Origin: JABDPF01 sp036351575
GTDB lineage: Bacteria; Pseudomonadota; Gammaproteobacteria; Xanthomonadales; SZUA-36
Assembly: GCA_036351575.1 (NCBI GenBank)
Contig: JAZBPJ010000038.1
Location: 1 to 44,559 of the forward strand
Direction of reading: 5' to 3'
Length of the DNA stretch: 44,559 bases
Shown here piece after piece: positions 8,014 to 16,725 of this stretch; position 1 is the stretch's first letter, and the number at the start of each line of letters is the position of its first letter. The notes beneath the pieces were generated by a model. That model was not told the origin of the DNA. It searched no databases and saw only the letters and a program-made list of their open reading frames with translations. Position numbers and translations under genes: made by a program.

Positions 8014-8063
8014 AGCGTCGCCACCAGGCGCCCTTGCGATTGAAGAGCAGTAAATTTTTGCGG

Positions 8064-8091
8064 AAAACGCGGCTCTCTCGAGCGGCGTTTT
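8064..8091. terminator. bidirectional terminator between asparaginase and RACo genes
   Basis: AAAACGC (8064-8070) pairs with GCGTTTT (8085-8091), with an inner GCT/AGC and one mismatch. Flanking A and T runs give a U-rich tail in both directions, fitting the convergent genes on each side; the RACo stop is only four bases away. Confidence 0.75.
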
Positions 8092-8094
8092 TAC

Positions 8095-10095
8095 TCAATG
8101 ACCCGGAGGAGCGATCCGGCTCCGCAGCTTCACGTATGGATCGGTGGCATGCGGAAAAGTCATCGCGTCGACATAGAATTGCTCGAAATCGGCTTCACAG
8201 GCGGTTTCGATTTTTTCCACCGACCGAACCCGCGTTTCGATCTGTTTTCGGGCGGAGGCGCTGAGCAACGCGATGCGCGCGCCCGAGCCGGCGGCATTTC
8301 CAGCACTTGTAACCTGGTCCGGTTCACAGTCAGGAAACATGCCCAGGACCATCGCATAGCCCGGATCGATCTGGCCGCCGAATGCCCCCGCCAGGCGGAC
8401 CCGGTCGATTTTCTCGACGCCCGCCCGGCTCATCAGCAAGCGGGCCGTCGTCTGCAGCGCCGCCTTGGCCAGTTGAATCGCGCGAACATCGGCCTGGGTA
8501 ATCTCGATTTTTCGATCACCGTCATGCAGCAGGTAGGAGTACGTTCTTCCGTTCTTTATGACTCGCGGGTTTCCAGGGAATGCCGCTCCGTCAATCCGGC
8601 CGCCCGGGGTGATCAGCCCCGCAAGAAACAGGCCGGCGATGGCCTCGATGATTCCGGAGCCGCAAATTCCGCTTACGCCGATGTCCCGGGTTTGCTCGAT
8701 GAACCCGGCTTCATCCGACCAGGGTCCGCAAGCGATGATCTTGAATCGCGGCTGCAAGGTGTCGGGATCGATTCGAACCCGTTCGATTGCGCCCGGCGCG
8801 GCGCGTTGTCCGCTGCTGATCTGGCCGCCTTCGAAAGCGGGGCCGGTCGGGCTCGACGCGGCCAGCAGCCGGCCGTCTTTGGCCAGGATAACCTCGGCGT
8901 TGGTCCCGATATCCACGTACAGGGTCGTGCCCGCAGTTTTCCAGGGTTCCTCGGAAAGCAGGAAGGCGGCCGCGTCCGCGCCCACGTGGCCCTCTATGCA
9001 CGGAAGGAAATAGGCCATGGCGCCGTTGTCCAGGCCCAGTTCCAGTTGCGAGGCGGGCAGTTCCACGGCCCCGCTGGTGACCAGGGTAAACGGAGCGACG
9101 CCCAGTTGAGCCGGGTTCAGGCCGAGGGCCAGGTGGTGCATGATCGGGTTTCCGACCAGGGTCACTTCCGAAACGTCACGCGCGGAAATCCCGGCTTTTC
9201 TCGCGGCGCTTTCGATCATGGTTCTCAGCGCGGTTCGAACGCAGTCGGTCATTTCACGCGCGCCACCAGGGTGGTTCATCGCATGGGAGACCCGGCTCAT
9301 CAGGTCGTCACCGAACTGAACCTGGGGGTTCGTCGCGTTTTCGCTCGCGAGCATGTCGCCGCTGCCGAGGTCGTAGAGTTCCACCGCGAGCGTGGTCGAG
9401 CCGATGTCGATCGCGGCGCCCTGCAGGCTTTTACGCAAACCGGGCCATACCGCGACGATTTGCCCGTTCCTGCGCACCGCGGCCGTCACTCGCCAACCGT
9501 TCGAGCGCAAAGCGGATTGCAGCGCGGGCAGGGCGCCGAACTCCGCCAACAGCCCATGTAAATCCCATTCTTTTTCGAGCGCGCTCACAAGCCGCTCAAG
9601 ATCACCCTCCGCCATGCCCAGCCTGGCCTCGGGTACACGGACGTAAAACGGCCGCACGACAGGATCGATCTCGATTGCCCTGATCTCGAATTCCTTGCGG
9701 CGCGCATGACGGTGAACGCGACTTTCTTCCGGTACGTGGATCAGTACGTCGCCGTTGATCCTTGCCAGGCAGGCAAGTCTGCGGTTGCCCGGCATGAGAC
9801 CCGTATCGACGCATTGGCGTTCCTCCGCGCCCATCGGGTCCAGGCTGCCGGCAGAGGAACCCATGGACTCGGCTTCCCGGCCGCGCGTGACGACCTCGAC
9901 CTGGCAGCGCGCGCACTGCGCACGTCCCCCGCAGACCGCGTTGATGTCCGCGCCAAGTGCTTGCGCGGCTCCGACTAACCGGGTCCCTGCCGGAAATCGC
10001 CCCTTTTTTCCCGAGGGACTGAATACGACCAGCAATGAGTCCGTGCTGTCGCCCGTTCCGGTCTTTTTCGGGTCTTGAGGCTTATTCGACGGCAA
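8095..10095 (-). CDS. RACo-type reductive activator of corrinoid proteins (2Fe-2S + ASKHA)
   Basis: About 666 residues. The N-terminal ferredoxin-like domain has C55, C61, C64 and C109 (C-x5-C-x2-C then LAC) for a [2Fe-2S] cluster. The C-terminal part is the DUF4445/ASKHA ATPase domain: IDIGSTT at 229-235, NPIMHHLALGLNP near 316, VDIGTNAE near 394 and GSGIIEAIAGL later. RACo proteins reduce inactive cob(II)alamin back to Co(I) at ATP cost. The start is TTG at 10093-10095, inside the end of the DUF1638 gene, with GGGAGGA just upstream. The open frame continues upstream only as a shadow of that gene. Last gene of a minus-strand operon; it would serve the corrinoid protein at 29921. Confidence 0.88.
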   Translation of the reverse strand: MPSNKPQDPKKTGTGDSTDSLLVVFSPSGKKGRFPAGTRLVGAAQALGADINAVCGGRAQCARCQVEVVTRGREAESMGSSAGSLDPMGAEERQCVDTGLMPGNRRLACLARINGDVLIHVPEESRVHRHARRKEFEIRAIEIDPVVRPFYVRVPEARLGMAEGDLERLVSALEKEWDLHGLLAEFGALPALQSALRSNGWRVTAAVRRNGQIVAVWPGLRKSLQGAAIDIGSTTLAVELYDLGSGDMLASENATNPQVQFGDDLMSRVSHAMNHPGGAREMTDCVRTALRTMIESAARKAGISARDVSEVTLVGNPIMHHLALGLNPAQLGVAPFTLVTSGAVELPASQLELGLDNGAMAYFLPCIEGHVGADAAAFLLSEEPWKTAGTTLYVDIGTNAEVILAKDGRLLAASSPTGPAFEGGQISSGQRAAPGAIERVRIDPDTLQPRFKIIACGPWSDEAGFIEQTRDIGVSGICGSGIIEAIAGLFLAGLITPGGRIDGAAFPGNPRVIKNGRTYSYLLHDGDRKIEITQADVRAIQLAKAALQTTARLLMSRAGVEKIDRVRLAGAFGGQIDPGYAMVLGMFPDCEPDQVTSAGNAAGSGARIALLSASARKQIETRVRSVEKIETACEADFEQFYVDAMTFPHATDPYVKLRSRIAPPGH

Positions 10096-10699
10096 GCCGG
10101 GTCCTCCCTGCCAGTACAGGCTGCAAAGCCCGTGATAATGGTCCGTCACCACAGTATTCGTAGTGATACTCCAGGCCAAGCCGCCGTGCATACGCGTTCG
10201 CTGACGACTGCAGACGTTCGGATCCCGACTGTGCCAGGTAAACGAAACGGTGGTAGCGCTTGAAGTAAAAATCGACGAGTTCGGGATTTTTTTCCAACCC
10301 CAGGCCGCGAACAACCAGCCGTTCGAAATGGCGAACCAGGAAATCCGTGGCGTAGAAACTTCCCGGTTCGGCATCCGCCAGTTGCCTGAACTTTTCGCTG
10401 CCGGCGATGAACTGGTAGCAGTGCGCACCGGGCAATCGCTCGATACCAAGACCAGTCAGTACCTCGTCGAGCTTGCCGCCCGTGCCGCACTCGGCATAAG
10501 CGACAAAAAGCGATGGGTAACGGTCCTTCAATTCAATGGCTTTACGATGCACTTCGAAGGGAATCCGCTCCGGGGTGTTGTGCAGCCCGGCCGGAAGACA
10601 GTGAATATCGACGTGTGACCAGTTGTTGAGCCTGCAAATCCGGACCAGTTCCCGGGCGATCGCGCCACAGCAAATCACTGCCATCGAGCCGCTGCTCAT
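10082..10699 (-). CDS. DUF1638 protein linked to corrinoid methyltransferase systems
   Basis: A 205-residue protein I assign to DUF1638 by its start (MAVICCGAIARELV) and the blocks YAECGTGGKLDEVL and HCYQF. Three cysteine blocks (C10-C11, C71, C183 in EYCGDGPL) suggest metal or cofactor binding. DUF1638 genes commonly accompany corrinoid proteins, RACo and cobalamin methyltransferases, but to my knowledge the biochemical role is not firmly established. It overlaps the sulfotransferase gene by 4 bases (ATGA at 10696-10699) and RACo by 14, so the three are made together. No transmembrane segment. Confidence 0.75.
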   Translation of the reverse strand: MSSGSMAVICCGAIARELVRICRLNNWSHVDIHCLPAGLHNTPERIPFEVHRKAIELKDRYPSLFVAYAECGTGGKLDEVLTGLGIERLPGAHCYQFIAGSEKFRQLADAEPGSFYATDFLVRHFERLVVRGLGLEKNPELVDFYFKRYHRFVYLAQSGSERLQSSANAYARRLGLEYHYEYCGDGPLSRALQPVLAGRTRLAVE

Positions 10700-12390
10700 C
10701 GTGGGTGTCCGCAGCTTTCAGACAGGTCACCCAACGCGGCGCGGAGCGGCGCCAGTTCCTTCTCGTAACGCCTCCAGGCTCCGATCGAATCGGCATAGAT
10801 GGGCTGCCGGACATGGGCAGCGCTGGGCGATCGCACGCGGCGCCGCGACTCGTGAAAAGCCAGGCACCGCGAATCGAAAGGCAGGTCACAGAAGTCCAGC
10901 AGCCGTCGAATCTGTGCTTCGCTATCCTCGACCAGGTGCTCGTACTGCAGGCAGAACACGCGCTTGTCCAGCAGTTCTTTCCAGTGGCGCACCAGGTCGA
11001 AATGAAGGCGATAGTATGCACCCAGGTCCTCCAGGCGATGGGCGAACTCGTTTGCCCCGGTCAGCATCTGCCGAAAAATGGACAGGCAATTATCCATCGG
11101 GTCGCGCATGCAGATAACAAAGCGGGCGGATGGCAGCAGGATCGCGGCCAGTCCGATCAGCAGGAAATTCATCGGTGTCGTGTCCGTGATACGCGTTTGA
11201 CCTTGCGCGTCCCGGGTCAGTGATTCCAGGTACGCATCGGAGGCGCCGAGGATTTGTTCTTTGCCAAGGGTCTCGAGCCCTTCGGGAAAGGGCCTGGGCG
11301 AGGCCAGCGACCGGGCAATCTTCGACAGGGCCATCATTTCGCCCATGCCCAGTACTTCGGGGTGGCTGGCCAGGATCTGCTCGGTCAGCGTCGTTCCCGA
11401 ACGCGGCATTCCGGCAATTAAAACGGGTCGATCGTCACCGCTGCGCTGCCCTGCTTCTGCCAGCCGGTCCCGGTCGAACACGCGCCGGATCGCTTTGAAC
11501 GCCGTGGCTGCAGCCTCGAGGTCAAACGGTGATCTTTTGCGTTCGATTTCGTGCGCCAGGCTCATGTAGGAAAAAGCCTTAGCGTAATTCTCTGCCGATT
11601 CAAGGGCGAATCCGAGGCCATGAGCCAGGCGGGCGCGGTCGGCGTGCCTGGTACGGGGAGAATCGACCAGCCGCGTCATGGCTTCGATTTCTGCGGGCGT
11701 CGACCGGTGCGTTCGCAAATGGGCCAGCTGGAAATGCGCGTCCGCGAAATCCGGCCGCGCCCGGATCGCTGCCGCGTAATGCCGTGCCGCGTTTTCGAAA
11801 TCGCCCAGTTGCTCGAGCGTCAGGCCGATATTGATGTGGGCCTCGGCGTGAAGCGGTTCGAGTTCAATGGCGCGTTCGAAATGCCGCATTGCCTGGGCCG
11901 GGTCGCCGTCACGAATCAGCGATGCCCCGAGGTCGTTCTGGGCAAGCGCCAGGTTGCGCCTCAGGTTTTTGTTGCCGCTCGCTTTTCGATAGGCCGTTTC
12001 CAGTACGCGCACCGATTCCGGGTAATTTCCGGACAGTCTCAGCGCGTTACCGAGGCTGGAGCGGAACTCGATATTTTCCGGGTCCAGCGTGACCGCGGCT
12101 GCAAAAGCCTCGGCCGCCTCGGCCATTCGATCGAGATCCCTCATTGCGATGCCGAGGTTGTAATGGGACTGCGCGTTGCCGGAATCGACCGCCAGAGCCC
12201 GCCGGATGTACCGAAGCGCCCGAACGGGTTTCTTCTCCTCGATGCACAACAAGCCCATCAGGTTATTGGCATCCGGGTCGTGCGGATGATCGGACAGCAC
12301 ATCCTGGTAGACCCGGCGTGCTTCGTCACGGCGCCCGGAACGATGCGCCTCGAACGCTTCCTGCAATTTTCGGGTCAGTTGTTCCGCCAT
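10696..12390 (-). CDS. TPR-repeat sulfotransferase (module 1)
   Basis: A 564-residue two-part protein. Residues about 1-230 are tetratricopeptide repeats with the usual spacing of A/G/Y/P positions (for example AQSHYNLGIAMRDLDRMAEA). Residues about 320-560 are a sulfotransferase domain: PAPS 5'-phosphosulfate loop AGMPRSGTTLTEQIL at 326-340, a 3'-phosphate motif CMRDPMDNCLSI, and the C-terminal signature RSPSAAHVRQPIY-WRRYE. No signal peptide, so a cytoplasmic PAPS enzyme is expected. Acceptor unknown. It is a paralogue of the protein at 20541-22436. It starts 63 bases after the single-domain SnoaL gene and overlaps the DUF1638 gene. Confidence 0.85.
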   Translation of the reverse strand: MAEQLTRKLQEAFEAHRSGRRDEARRVYQDVLSDHPHDPDANNLMGLLCIEEKKPVRALRYIRRALAVDSGNAQSHYNLGIAMRDLDRMAEAAEAFAAAVTLDPENIEFRSSLGNALRLSGNYPESVRVLETAYRKASGNKNLRRNLALAQNDLGASLIRDGDPAQAMRHFERAIELEPLHAEAHINIGLTLEQLGDFENAARHYAAAIRARPDFADAHFQLAHLRTHRSTPAEIEAMTRLVDSPRTRHADRARLAHGLGFALESAENYAKAFSYMSLAHEIERKRSPFDLEAAATAFKAIRRVFDRDRLAEAGQRSGDDRPVLIAGMPRSGTTLTEQILASHPEVLGMGEMMALSKIARSLASPRPFPEGLETLGKEQILGASDAYLESLTRDAQGQTRITDTTPMNFLLIGLAAILLPSARFVICMRDPMDNCLSIFRQMLTGANEFAHRLEDLGAYYRLHFDLVRHWKELLDKRVFCLQYEHLVEDSEAQIRRLLDFCDLPFDSRCLAFHESRRRVRSPSAAHVRQPIYADSIGAWRRYEKELAPLRAALGDLSESCGHPR

Positions 12391-12453
12391 CTCACCGGGA
12401 TCACGTGGGTTTACGGTTACGATTCTACGTTCTTTGGACCGCTCGAACGTGAG

Positions 12454-12918
12454 TCAATCCCGATCCAGCGTCTCTCGGCCTCTGTCGTCCCAGCCTTTGC
12501 CATCGAGCAGGTCGATTCCGATCTGGCGAAAGAAGTCGATGATGTCCAGCAGCACGTAGTTTTCAGCGATCTTGCCATCTTCCACGCGCCAGAAGTCCAT
12601 GTATTTCAGGCGAATCTCTTTTCCCGTTGCATCGGCGCCCAGGAATTCACCCTGGTGGGTGGCGGAAACGAATCCCATCGCCGCTACCCAGTCTCCCTCG
12701 GAGATCACTACCTCGTCGTTGGCCCGCTTGTCCGGAAACGCATTCAGAAAGGGGCGCTGCCAGCCTTCCTGGAAGTGCTTCAGGGATTCCTTGACACCGG
12801 CCCCGGCCGGGCCATTCCAGCTCGCGCCCTCTTTCCAGAAAGCTTCCTGGCCTTCGATGACGTGTTCATTCAGGGCGGCAACCATTCTCTGGATGACCAA
12901 TTTGCTGTTCTCGCTCAT
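12454..12918 (-). CDS. single-domain SnoaL/NTF2-like protein
   Basis: A 154-residue NTF2-fold protein of the SnoaL-like type (cyclases, hydratases, isomerases acting on small molecules). The landmarks WNGPAGAG near residue 35 and ENYVLLDIIDFFRQIGIDLL near the end match the C-terminal halves of the type-B tandem SnoaL proteins at 16726 and 28725, so it looks like a free-standing version of that half. No signal peptide. It lies between the terminator of the TonB receptor gene and the sulfotransferase gene, probably first in the SnoaL-sulfotransferase-DUF1638-RACo run. Its reaction is unknown. Confidence 0.75.
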   Translation of the reverse strand: MSENSKLVIQRMVAALNEHVIEGQEAFWKEGASWNGPAGAGVKESLKHFQEGWQRPFLNAFPDKRANDEVVISEGDWVAAMGFVSATHQGEFLGADATGKEIRLKYMDFWRVEDGKIAENYVLLDIIDFFRQIGIDLLDGKGWDDRGRETLDRD

Positions 12919-12950
12919 GAAAGACCTCTGTTAACGGTGCAAAGAAAAAA

Positions 12951-12978
12951 AATGCTTCCACCCGAAGGTGGAAGCATT
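12951..12978 (-). terminator. intrinsic terminator of the first TonB receptor gene
   Basis: A perfect 12-bp stem AATGCTTCCACC / GGTGGAAGCATT with a four-base loop. On the minus strand it is followed by TTTTTTCTTT, 28 bases after the receptor stop. This separates the receptor from the SnoaL-sulfotransferase-RACo genes downstream. Confidence 0.92.
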
Positions 12979-13006
12979 AACGGGCACACACTGGAAATGA
13001 TTGGAA

Positions 13007-15298
13007 TCAGAACGTCCATCTGGCCTGGATTCCCCAGGTTCTCGGATTACTCCAGTTGGTCTGGATGGAGGCGATGTCCGTGCCGCCCGGGTTGAAAATC
13101 AGCGCGCGGTCGAACACTTCCTCGTTGGTGGCGTTCAGCACGTAGCCCGTGACATTCCAGGCTCCGGTAGGCGAACTCCAGATCAGGCGCAAATCCAGCT
13201 TGGTGTAAGAATCCTGGCGGTTGCCCGGCATGTTTACGTCGAAGCCGTAGTACGAGTCGCTGAAATAGGCCTGAGCGTAGGGTGTCAATACGCCGTAGTC
13301 GCCCAGTTGGAAGTCGTAGCTGACCTGCGTGCCGAAGGTGTAGCTCGGCGACATGGCCGGGGTCCAGCCTTTCAGCGACAACGCTCCGCGATCTCCGTCA
13401 TCGAGGTTCTGCCGTCCGTCCAGGTTGCCCAGCCCCGGAATTTCGGCAATGTCGTATTTGCCGAATTCCGCGTCCATCAGCGACAGCTGCGCGGCGATGT
13501 ACCAGTTGCGGCTGGCATCGGGCACCCAGCTCATCTCGACCTCCACGCCTTTCACGTCGACGGCGCCGCCGTTTTCCGTGTACTCGGTCACGGCGGTATC
13601 GTCGGGGTTGAGCAGGATGAAGGACTGCGCCTGCATGTCTGTGAAGTCATTCCAGTAAGCGGCCACGTTCAGCGTCATGGAACCATCGAGCAGGAAATTC
13701 TTGAAACCGAGTTCGTAGGCGAGTACTTCCTCAGGGTCATAGGTTTCCGGCACGCCGGGTATGGACGAATTGAAGCCGCCAGCGCGGTAGCCCGTTGAAG
13801 CGGTAAAGTAGGACATCACGTTGTCGCTGATGTCGTACTCGGCGCCGGCTTTCCACAACACCTTGTCCCAGCTGGCGTCGCGCCCCGCTCCCACGTCGGG
13901 AACCGGAGGCCAGACCGACCAATCCAGGGGGTCTTTCTCTGTTTTGCTGTCTTCCGCGTAGCGCAGACCGCCGACCAGCCGCCAGTCGTCGTTGAGGTTC
14001 CAGGTCGCGTGCGCGAAGGCGCCGAACGAGTCCGAAACGTAATCGCCCTGGCGATCCCAGTGGGGGATTTCGGGAACGCCGTTGACGAGGTCAAGCCAGT
14101 TCCAGTTCGCCTTTTGTTCGTAGTAGTACAGGCCCAGCAGCCAGTCCAGTCTGCCGGAGGTGTTGGATACCAGTTGCAATTCACCGGACCAGGTATCCTG
14201 GGCGGAGACCCAGCCGCCAAACCCGTTGTTGAGCGGATCGCCGCCGTCGCTGTAGTCGGGATCGTAGTTCTGCTCACCGTCGAAGTCGGTGACGTTGCCG
14301 ATAAAGCGCAGGGTGGCGAAATCCGGGAAGTCCCAGTCCACGTTCAGGGTATAGGACATGTTGTCCGTGGTGCCGTTGGAGCGGGTATTGCGGGCGATTT
14401 TCCATGGGCCCTGGTCGAAACAGCAGGACGCGTCGTCCGGGGCATACTGGTGACCTTCGAAAAATTCGCCATCGATGTAGGCGCCAATCTGCTGGTAGCC
14501 CCAGATGGCCGATCCGTTGGTATCGTTCTCGTTTTTGGTGACCTTCAGCTTGGCCATCAAGCTGTCGGTGATCTGCCACTTGGCGCTGACCCGGATCAGC
14601 GACAGGTCGCGGTCGTTGAGGTCATCGATCGCGCCCGGAAGCCAGGTGTTCTCGATGTAGCCGTCATGTTTGTCGATCATGCCCGCGAAGCGCAGAGCGA
14701 AGTTGTCGGTCACGGGAATATTGACGATGCCCTCGAGCCGATAGCGGTCATAATCGCCGTACAGGGCGCTGACGCTGCCGTAAAAATCATCGAACGTGGG
14801 ATCGTTGGTGATGATGTTGATCGTGCCGCCGAACGTATTGCGGCCGTACAGGGTGCCCTGCGGGCCACGCAGGACCTCGATGCGCTGCACGTCGACATAG
14901 GCGCCCAGGGCCTGCGTCGATGTCGGAACGTAAACCCCGTCCTCGAAAATACCGACGGACTGTTCGGCCTCGGTGCCGACGTTGTTCTGCCTGGTGCCGC
15001 GCAGGGCGATGCGCACCTCGTTACCGCTGGAGGCGAACTGCATGCCCGGCACGAGTTGATCGACCCTGGAAATGTCGTTGATCTCCGCGCGCTGCATGGC
15101 TTCCATGCTGATGGCGGAAACCGACATGGACAGGTCTTGCAGGGTCGTTTCCCGCTTGGACGCGGTGACGATCACTTCTTCCAGGACATTTTCGGTCTGG
15201 TCCTGTGCCTGGACCTGCGCGGCCAGGCCGGCGCCAATGGCCAGTGCCAGGGCGTTACGGGTCAAACGGTGAACGGGGTGGGTTGTTGTGTTGGTCAT
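13007..15298 (-). CDS. TonB-dependent outer-membrane receptor (module 1)
   Basis: A 763-residue receptor with a signal peptide ending near AQVQAQ, a segment LEEVIVTASKRETTLQD that includes the TonB box region, a plug domain (RIEVLRGPQGTLYGRNTFGGTINIIT) and a beta-barrel ending in WTF. It is of the iron-complex-receptor type often used by oligotrophs for carbon compounds rather than iron. It is divergent from the SnoaL-symporter-hydrolase operon; two candidate operators lie between. Its leader shares CACGAGGTT with that of the other receptor (15308-15316 and 25090-25098 on the minus strand), giving a GAGG ribosome binding site 11 bases before ATG. Confidence 0.92.
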   Translation of the reverse strand: MTNTTTHPVHRLTRNALALAIGAGLAAQVQAQDQTENVLEEVIVTASKRETTLQDLSMSVSAISMEAMQRAEINDISRVDQLVPGMQFASSGNEVRIALRGTRQNNVGTEAEQSVGIFEDGVYVPTSTQALGAYVDVQRIEVLRGPQGTLYGRNTFGGTINIITNDPTFDDFYGSVSALYGDYDRYRLEGIVNIPVTDNFALRFAGMIDKHDGYIENTWLPGAIDDLNDRDLSLIRVSAKWQITDSLMAKLKVTKNENDTNGSAIWGYQQIGAYIDGEFFEGHQYAPDDASCCFDQGPWKIARNTRSNGTTDNMSYTLNVDWDFPDFATLRFIGNVTDFDGEQNYDPDYSDGGDPLNNGFGGWVSAQDTWSGELQLVSNTSGRLDWLLGLYYYEQKANWNWLDLVNGVPEIPHWDRQGDYVSDSFGAFAHATWNLNDDWRLVGGLRYAEDSKTEKDPLDWSVWPPVPDVGAGRDASWDKVLWKAGAEYDISDNVMSYFTASTGYRAGGFNSSIPGVPETYDPEEVLAYELGFKNFLLDGSMTLNVAAYWNDFTDMQAQSFILLNPDDTAVTEYTENGGAVDVKGVEVEMSWVPDASRNWYIAAQLSLMDAEFGKYDIAEIPGLGNLDGRQNLDDGDRGALSLKGWTPAMSPSYTFGTQVSYDFQLGDYGVLTPYAQAYFSDSYYGFDVNMPGNRQDSYTKLDLRLIWSSPTGAWNVTGYVLNATNEEVFDRALIFNPGGTDIASIQTNWSNPRTWGIQARWTF

Positions 15299-15431
15299 GA
15301 TGGCCAGAACCTCGTGTGCTTTGGATCAGGTTCGGAATGAAGGTTGGCCATCGAGCCTTGCTTCGAGGATTTTTCGGTTATGGCTTTGCCGTTGGCCAGC
15401 GATCGCTCCTCAGGAAAGGATCATATTTGAA

Positions 15432-15449
15432 AAATACTTCGAATGCAAA
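15432..15449. promoter_or_regulatory. candidate operator, site 1 (TTCGAA palindrome)
   Basis: AAATACTTCGAATGCAAA matches 12 of 18 positions of the inferred consensus ATTGACTTCGAAGTCAAT. By itself it is weak, but it shares the 16-mer ATACTTCGAATGCAAA exactly with site 6 at 29749. It lies 134 bases before the receptor start in the divergent gap. Confidence 0.45.
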
Positions 15450-15529
15450 TAATGTACAATACAAGTGAAATCAAAGACCATTTGATGATATAAGAATGAT
15501 ATAAAACAGTAGGATAAAACTGAAATCAA

Positions 15530-15547
15530 ATATATTCCGAAGTCAAT
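15530..15547. promoter_or_regulatory. candidate operator, site 2 (TTCGAA palindrome)
   Basis: ATATATTCCGAAGTCAAT carries a perfect right half-site GAAGTCAAT (14/18 overall). It ends 15 bases before the ATG of the type-A SnoaL gene, where a bound repressor would block transcription of the plus-strand operon. Confidence 0.5.
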
Positions 15548-15562
15548 ATATTGGGTTATTTT

Positions 15563-16708
15563 ATGAATCAAATGCAAAAGGCGCGTCCCCTTCGGCGGCG
15601 TCACATGCCGGGCGGTTTCGATATGTCGCTGGACGGCTACTTCGGCCGGGAAGGCATTGGTGGCGGCTACCGGAACGGTGAAAGACGAATTCCCGAGGAT
15701 TTCGGGCCGGCGGGAGCGATGCGCGGTTTCGAATCGACCTATCGCAACATTATCGATTACATCGTGCGCATCACCTACCGTATCTGGGAGGACCGCGACG
15801 TCGAGTACATCGCGGATACCTATTCCGACTCCTCGCGCGTCTTCGATGACTACGGGCTGCAGTCGGGAAACAGGAAAATCATAGACGACACGCACCATAC
15901 GACCGGCGCGTTTTCGAATATTCGACTGATTGCGGACGAGATCGTGTGGGCCGGTGACGATGAAATCGGCTACCACACGTCGCACCGCACGCTGATCCGC
16001 GGAACGAACGACGGCGACAGCCGCTACGGGCCGGCGACCGGGCGCGACGTCGACGTGCTCGTGATCGCCAACTGCGTCGCGCTGGACAACGAGATTTTCC
16101 TGGAGCACGTTCTTTACAACAATTCGAGCCTGCTGCTTCAGCTGGGTCATGACCTTGAAGACGCCGCGAAGAAAATGGCAAAAAATGCGCCGGCCGGCTG
16201 GCCGAGGAACCAGGAAACCTGGCAGGCGCTGCGCAGTGCGGCCCGGCCGGAGCGGCCATTGAGCACGATGGAGCCGGTGCCGGGATTCGATGTGGACCGT
16301 TTTGCCCGTGACACGCTCGATGCGCTTTGGAACCGCGGTGACTTCGACAGGCTGGGCACGGCTTACGAGAATGATTTTTCATTCCGGGGCCCGACCGATC
16401 GGGCATGCAGGGGCGAACACGGTTACCGCGAGATGCTCACCGCCATGCGCACGGCTTTCCCTGACCTCGTGTTGCAGGTCGACGAGGTTTACTGGATGGG
16501 CAATGATAAGCAGGGATACCTGACATCCGAGCGTTGGAGCGCGGAAGGAACCCATCTGGGCAGGGGCCTGTACGGTGAGCCCACGGGAGCCCGTGTGCAA
16601 ATCTGGGGCATCACGCAGCACAGGATCCGCAACGGCAGGATCGTCGCGGAGTGGATGCTGTTCAACGAACTTGACCTGATGATGCAGATCGCCGCTGCAA
16701 GAACTTAA
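15563..16708 (+). CDS. tandem-domain SnoaL/NTF2-like protein, type A (module 1)
   Basis: About 381 residues with two SnoaL-like NTF2 domains, roughly 60-200 and 245-380. The first has IWEDRDVEYIADTYSDSSRV, the second LWNRGDFDRLGTAYENDFSF and ends RIVAEWMLFNELDLMMQI, the usual last strand and helix. It is a paralogue of 27537-28559, which ends RIVAEWTVFDELALMAQL. ATG at 15563 is chosen; the upstream in-frame TTG at 15551 sits almost on the operator. No signal peptide. SnoaL-like proteins catalyse cyclisations, hydrations or isomerisations of small molecules; the reaction here is unknown. First gene of a plus-strand operon with 16726, 17724 and 19345. Confidence 0.75.
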   Translation: MNQMQKARPLRRRHMPGGFDMSLDGYFGREGIGGGYRNGERRIPEDFGPAGAMRGFESTYRNIIDYIVRITYRIWEDRDVEYIADTYSDSSRVFDDYGLQSGNRKIIDDTHHTTGAFSNIRLIADEIVWAGDDEIGYHTSHRTLIRGTNDGDSRYGPATGRDVDVLVIANCVALDNEIFLEHVLYNNSSLLLQLGHDLEDAAKKMAKNAPAGWPRNQETWQALRSAARPERPLSTMEPVPGFDVDRFARDTLDALWNRGDFDRLGTAYENDFSFRGPTDRACRGEHGYREMLTAMRTAFPDLVLQVDEVYWMGNDKQGYLTSERWSAEGTHLGRGLYGEPTGARVQIWGITQHRIRNGRIVAEWMLFNELDLMMQIAAART

Positions 16709-16725
16709 CGGGATAGGAAACAGCC

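Noticed and set aside
8098..9561. Long plus-strand open frame of 487 codons
   Set aside because: Antisense shadow of RACo in GC-rich DNA; no recognisable domain, no ribosome binding site.
10096..10449. N-terminal extension of the RACo reading frame up to 10449
   Set aside because: The translated extension is low-complexity and lies wholly inside the DUF1638 gene in another frame; the ferredoxin domain begins just after the TTG at 10095.
11551..13095. Plus-strand open frame of 514 codons across sulfotransferase and SnoaL genes
   Set aside because: It spans two real minus-strand genes and their terminator.
14009..15340. Plus-strand open frame of 443 codons opposite the first TonB receptor
   Set aside because: Antisense of a well-recognised receptor.
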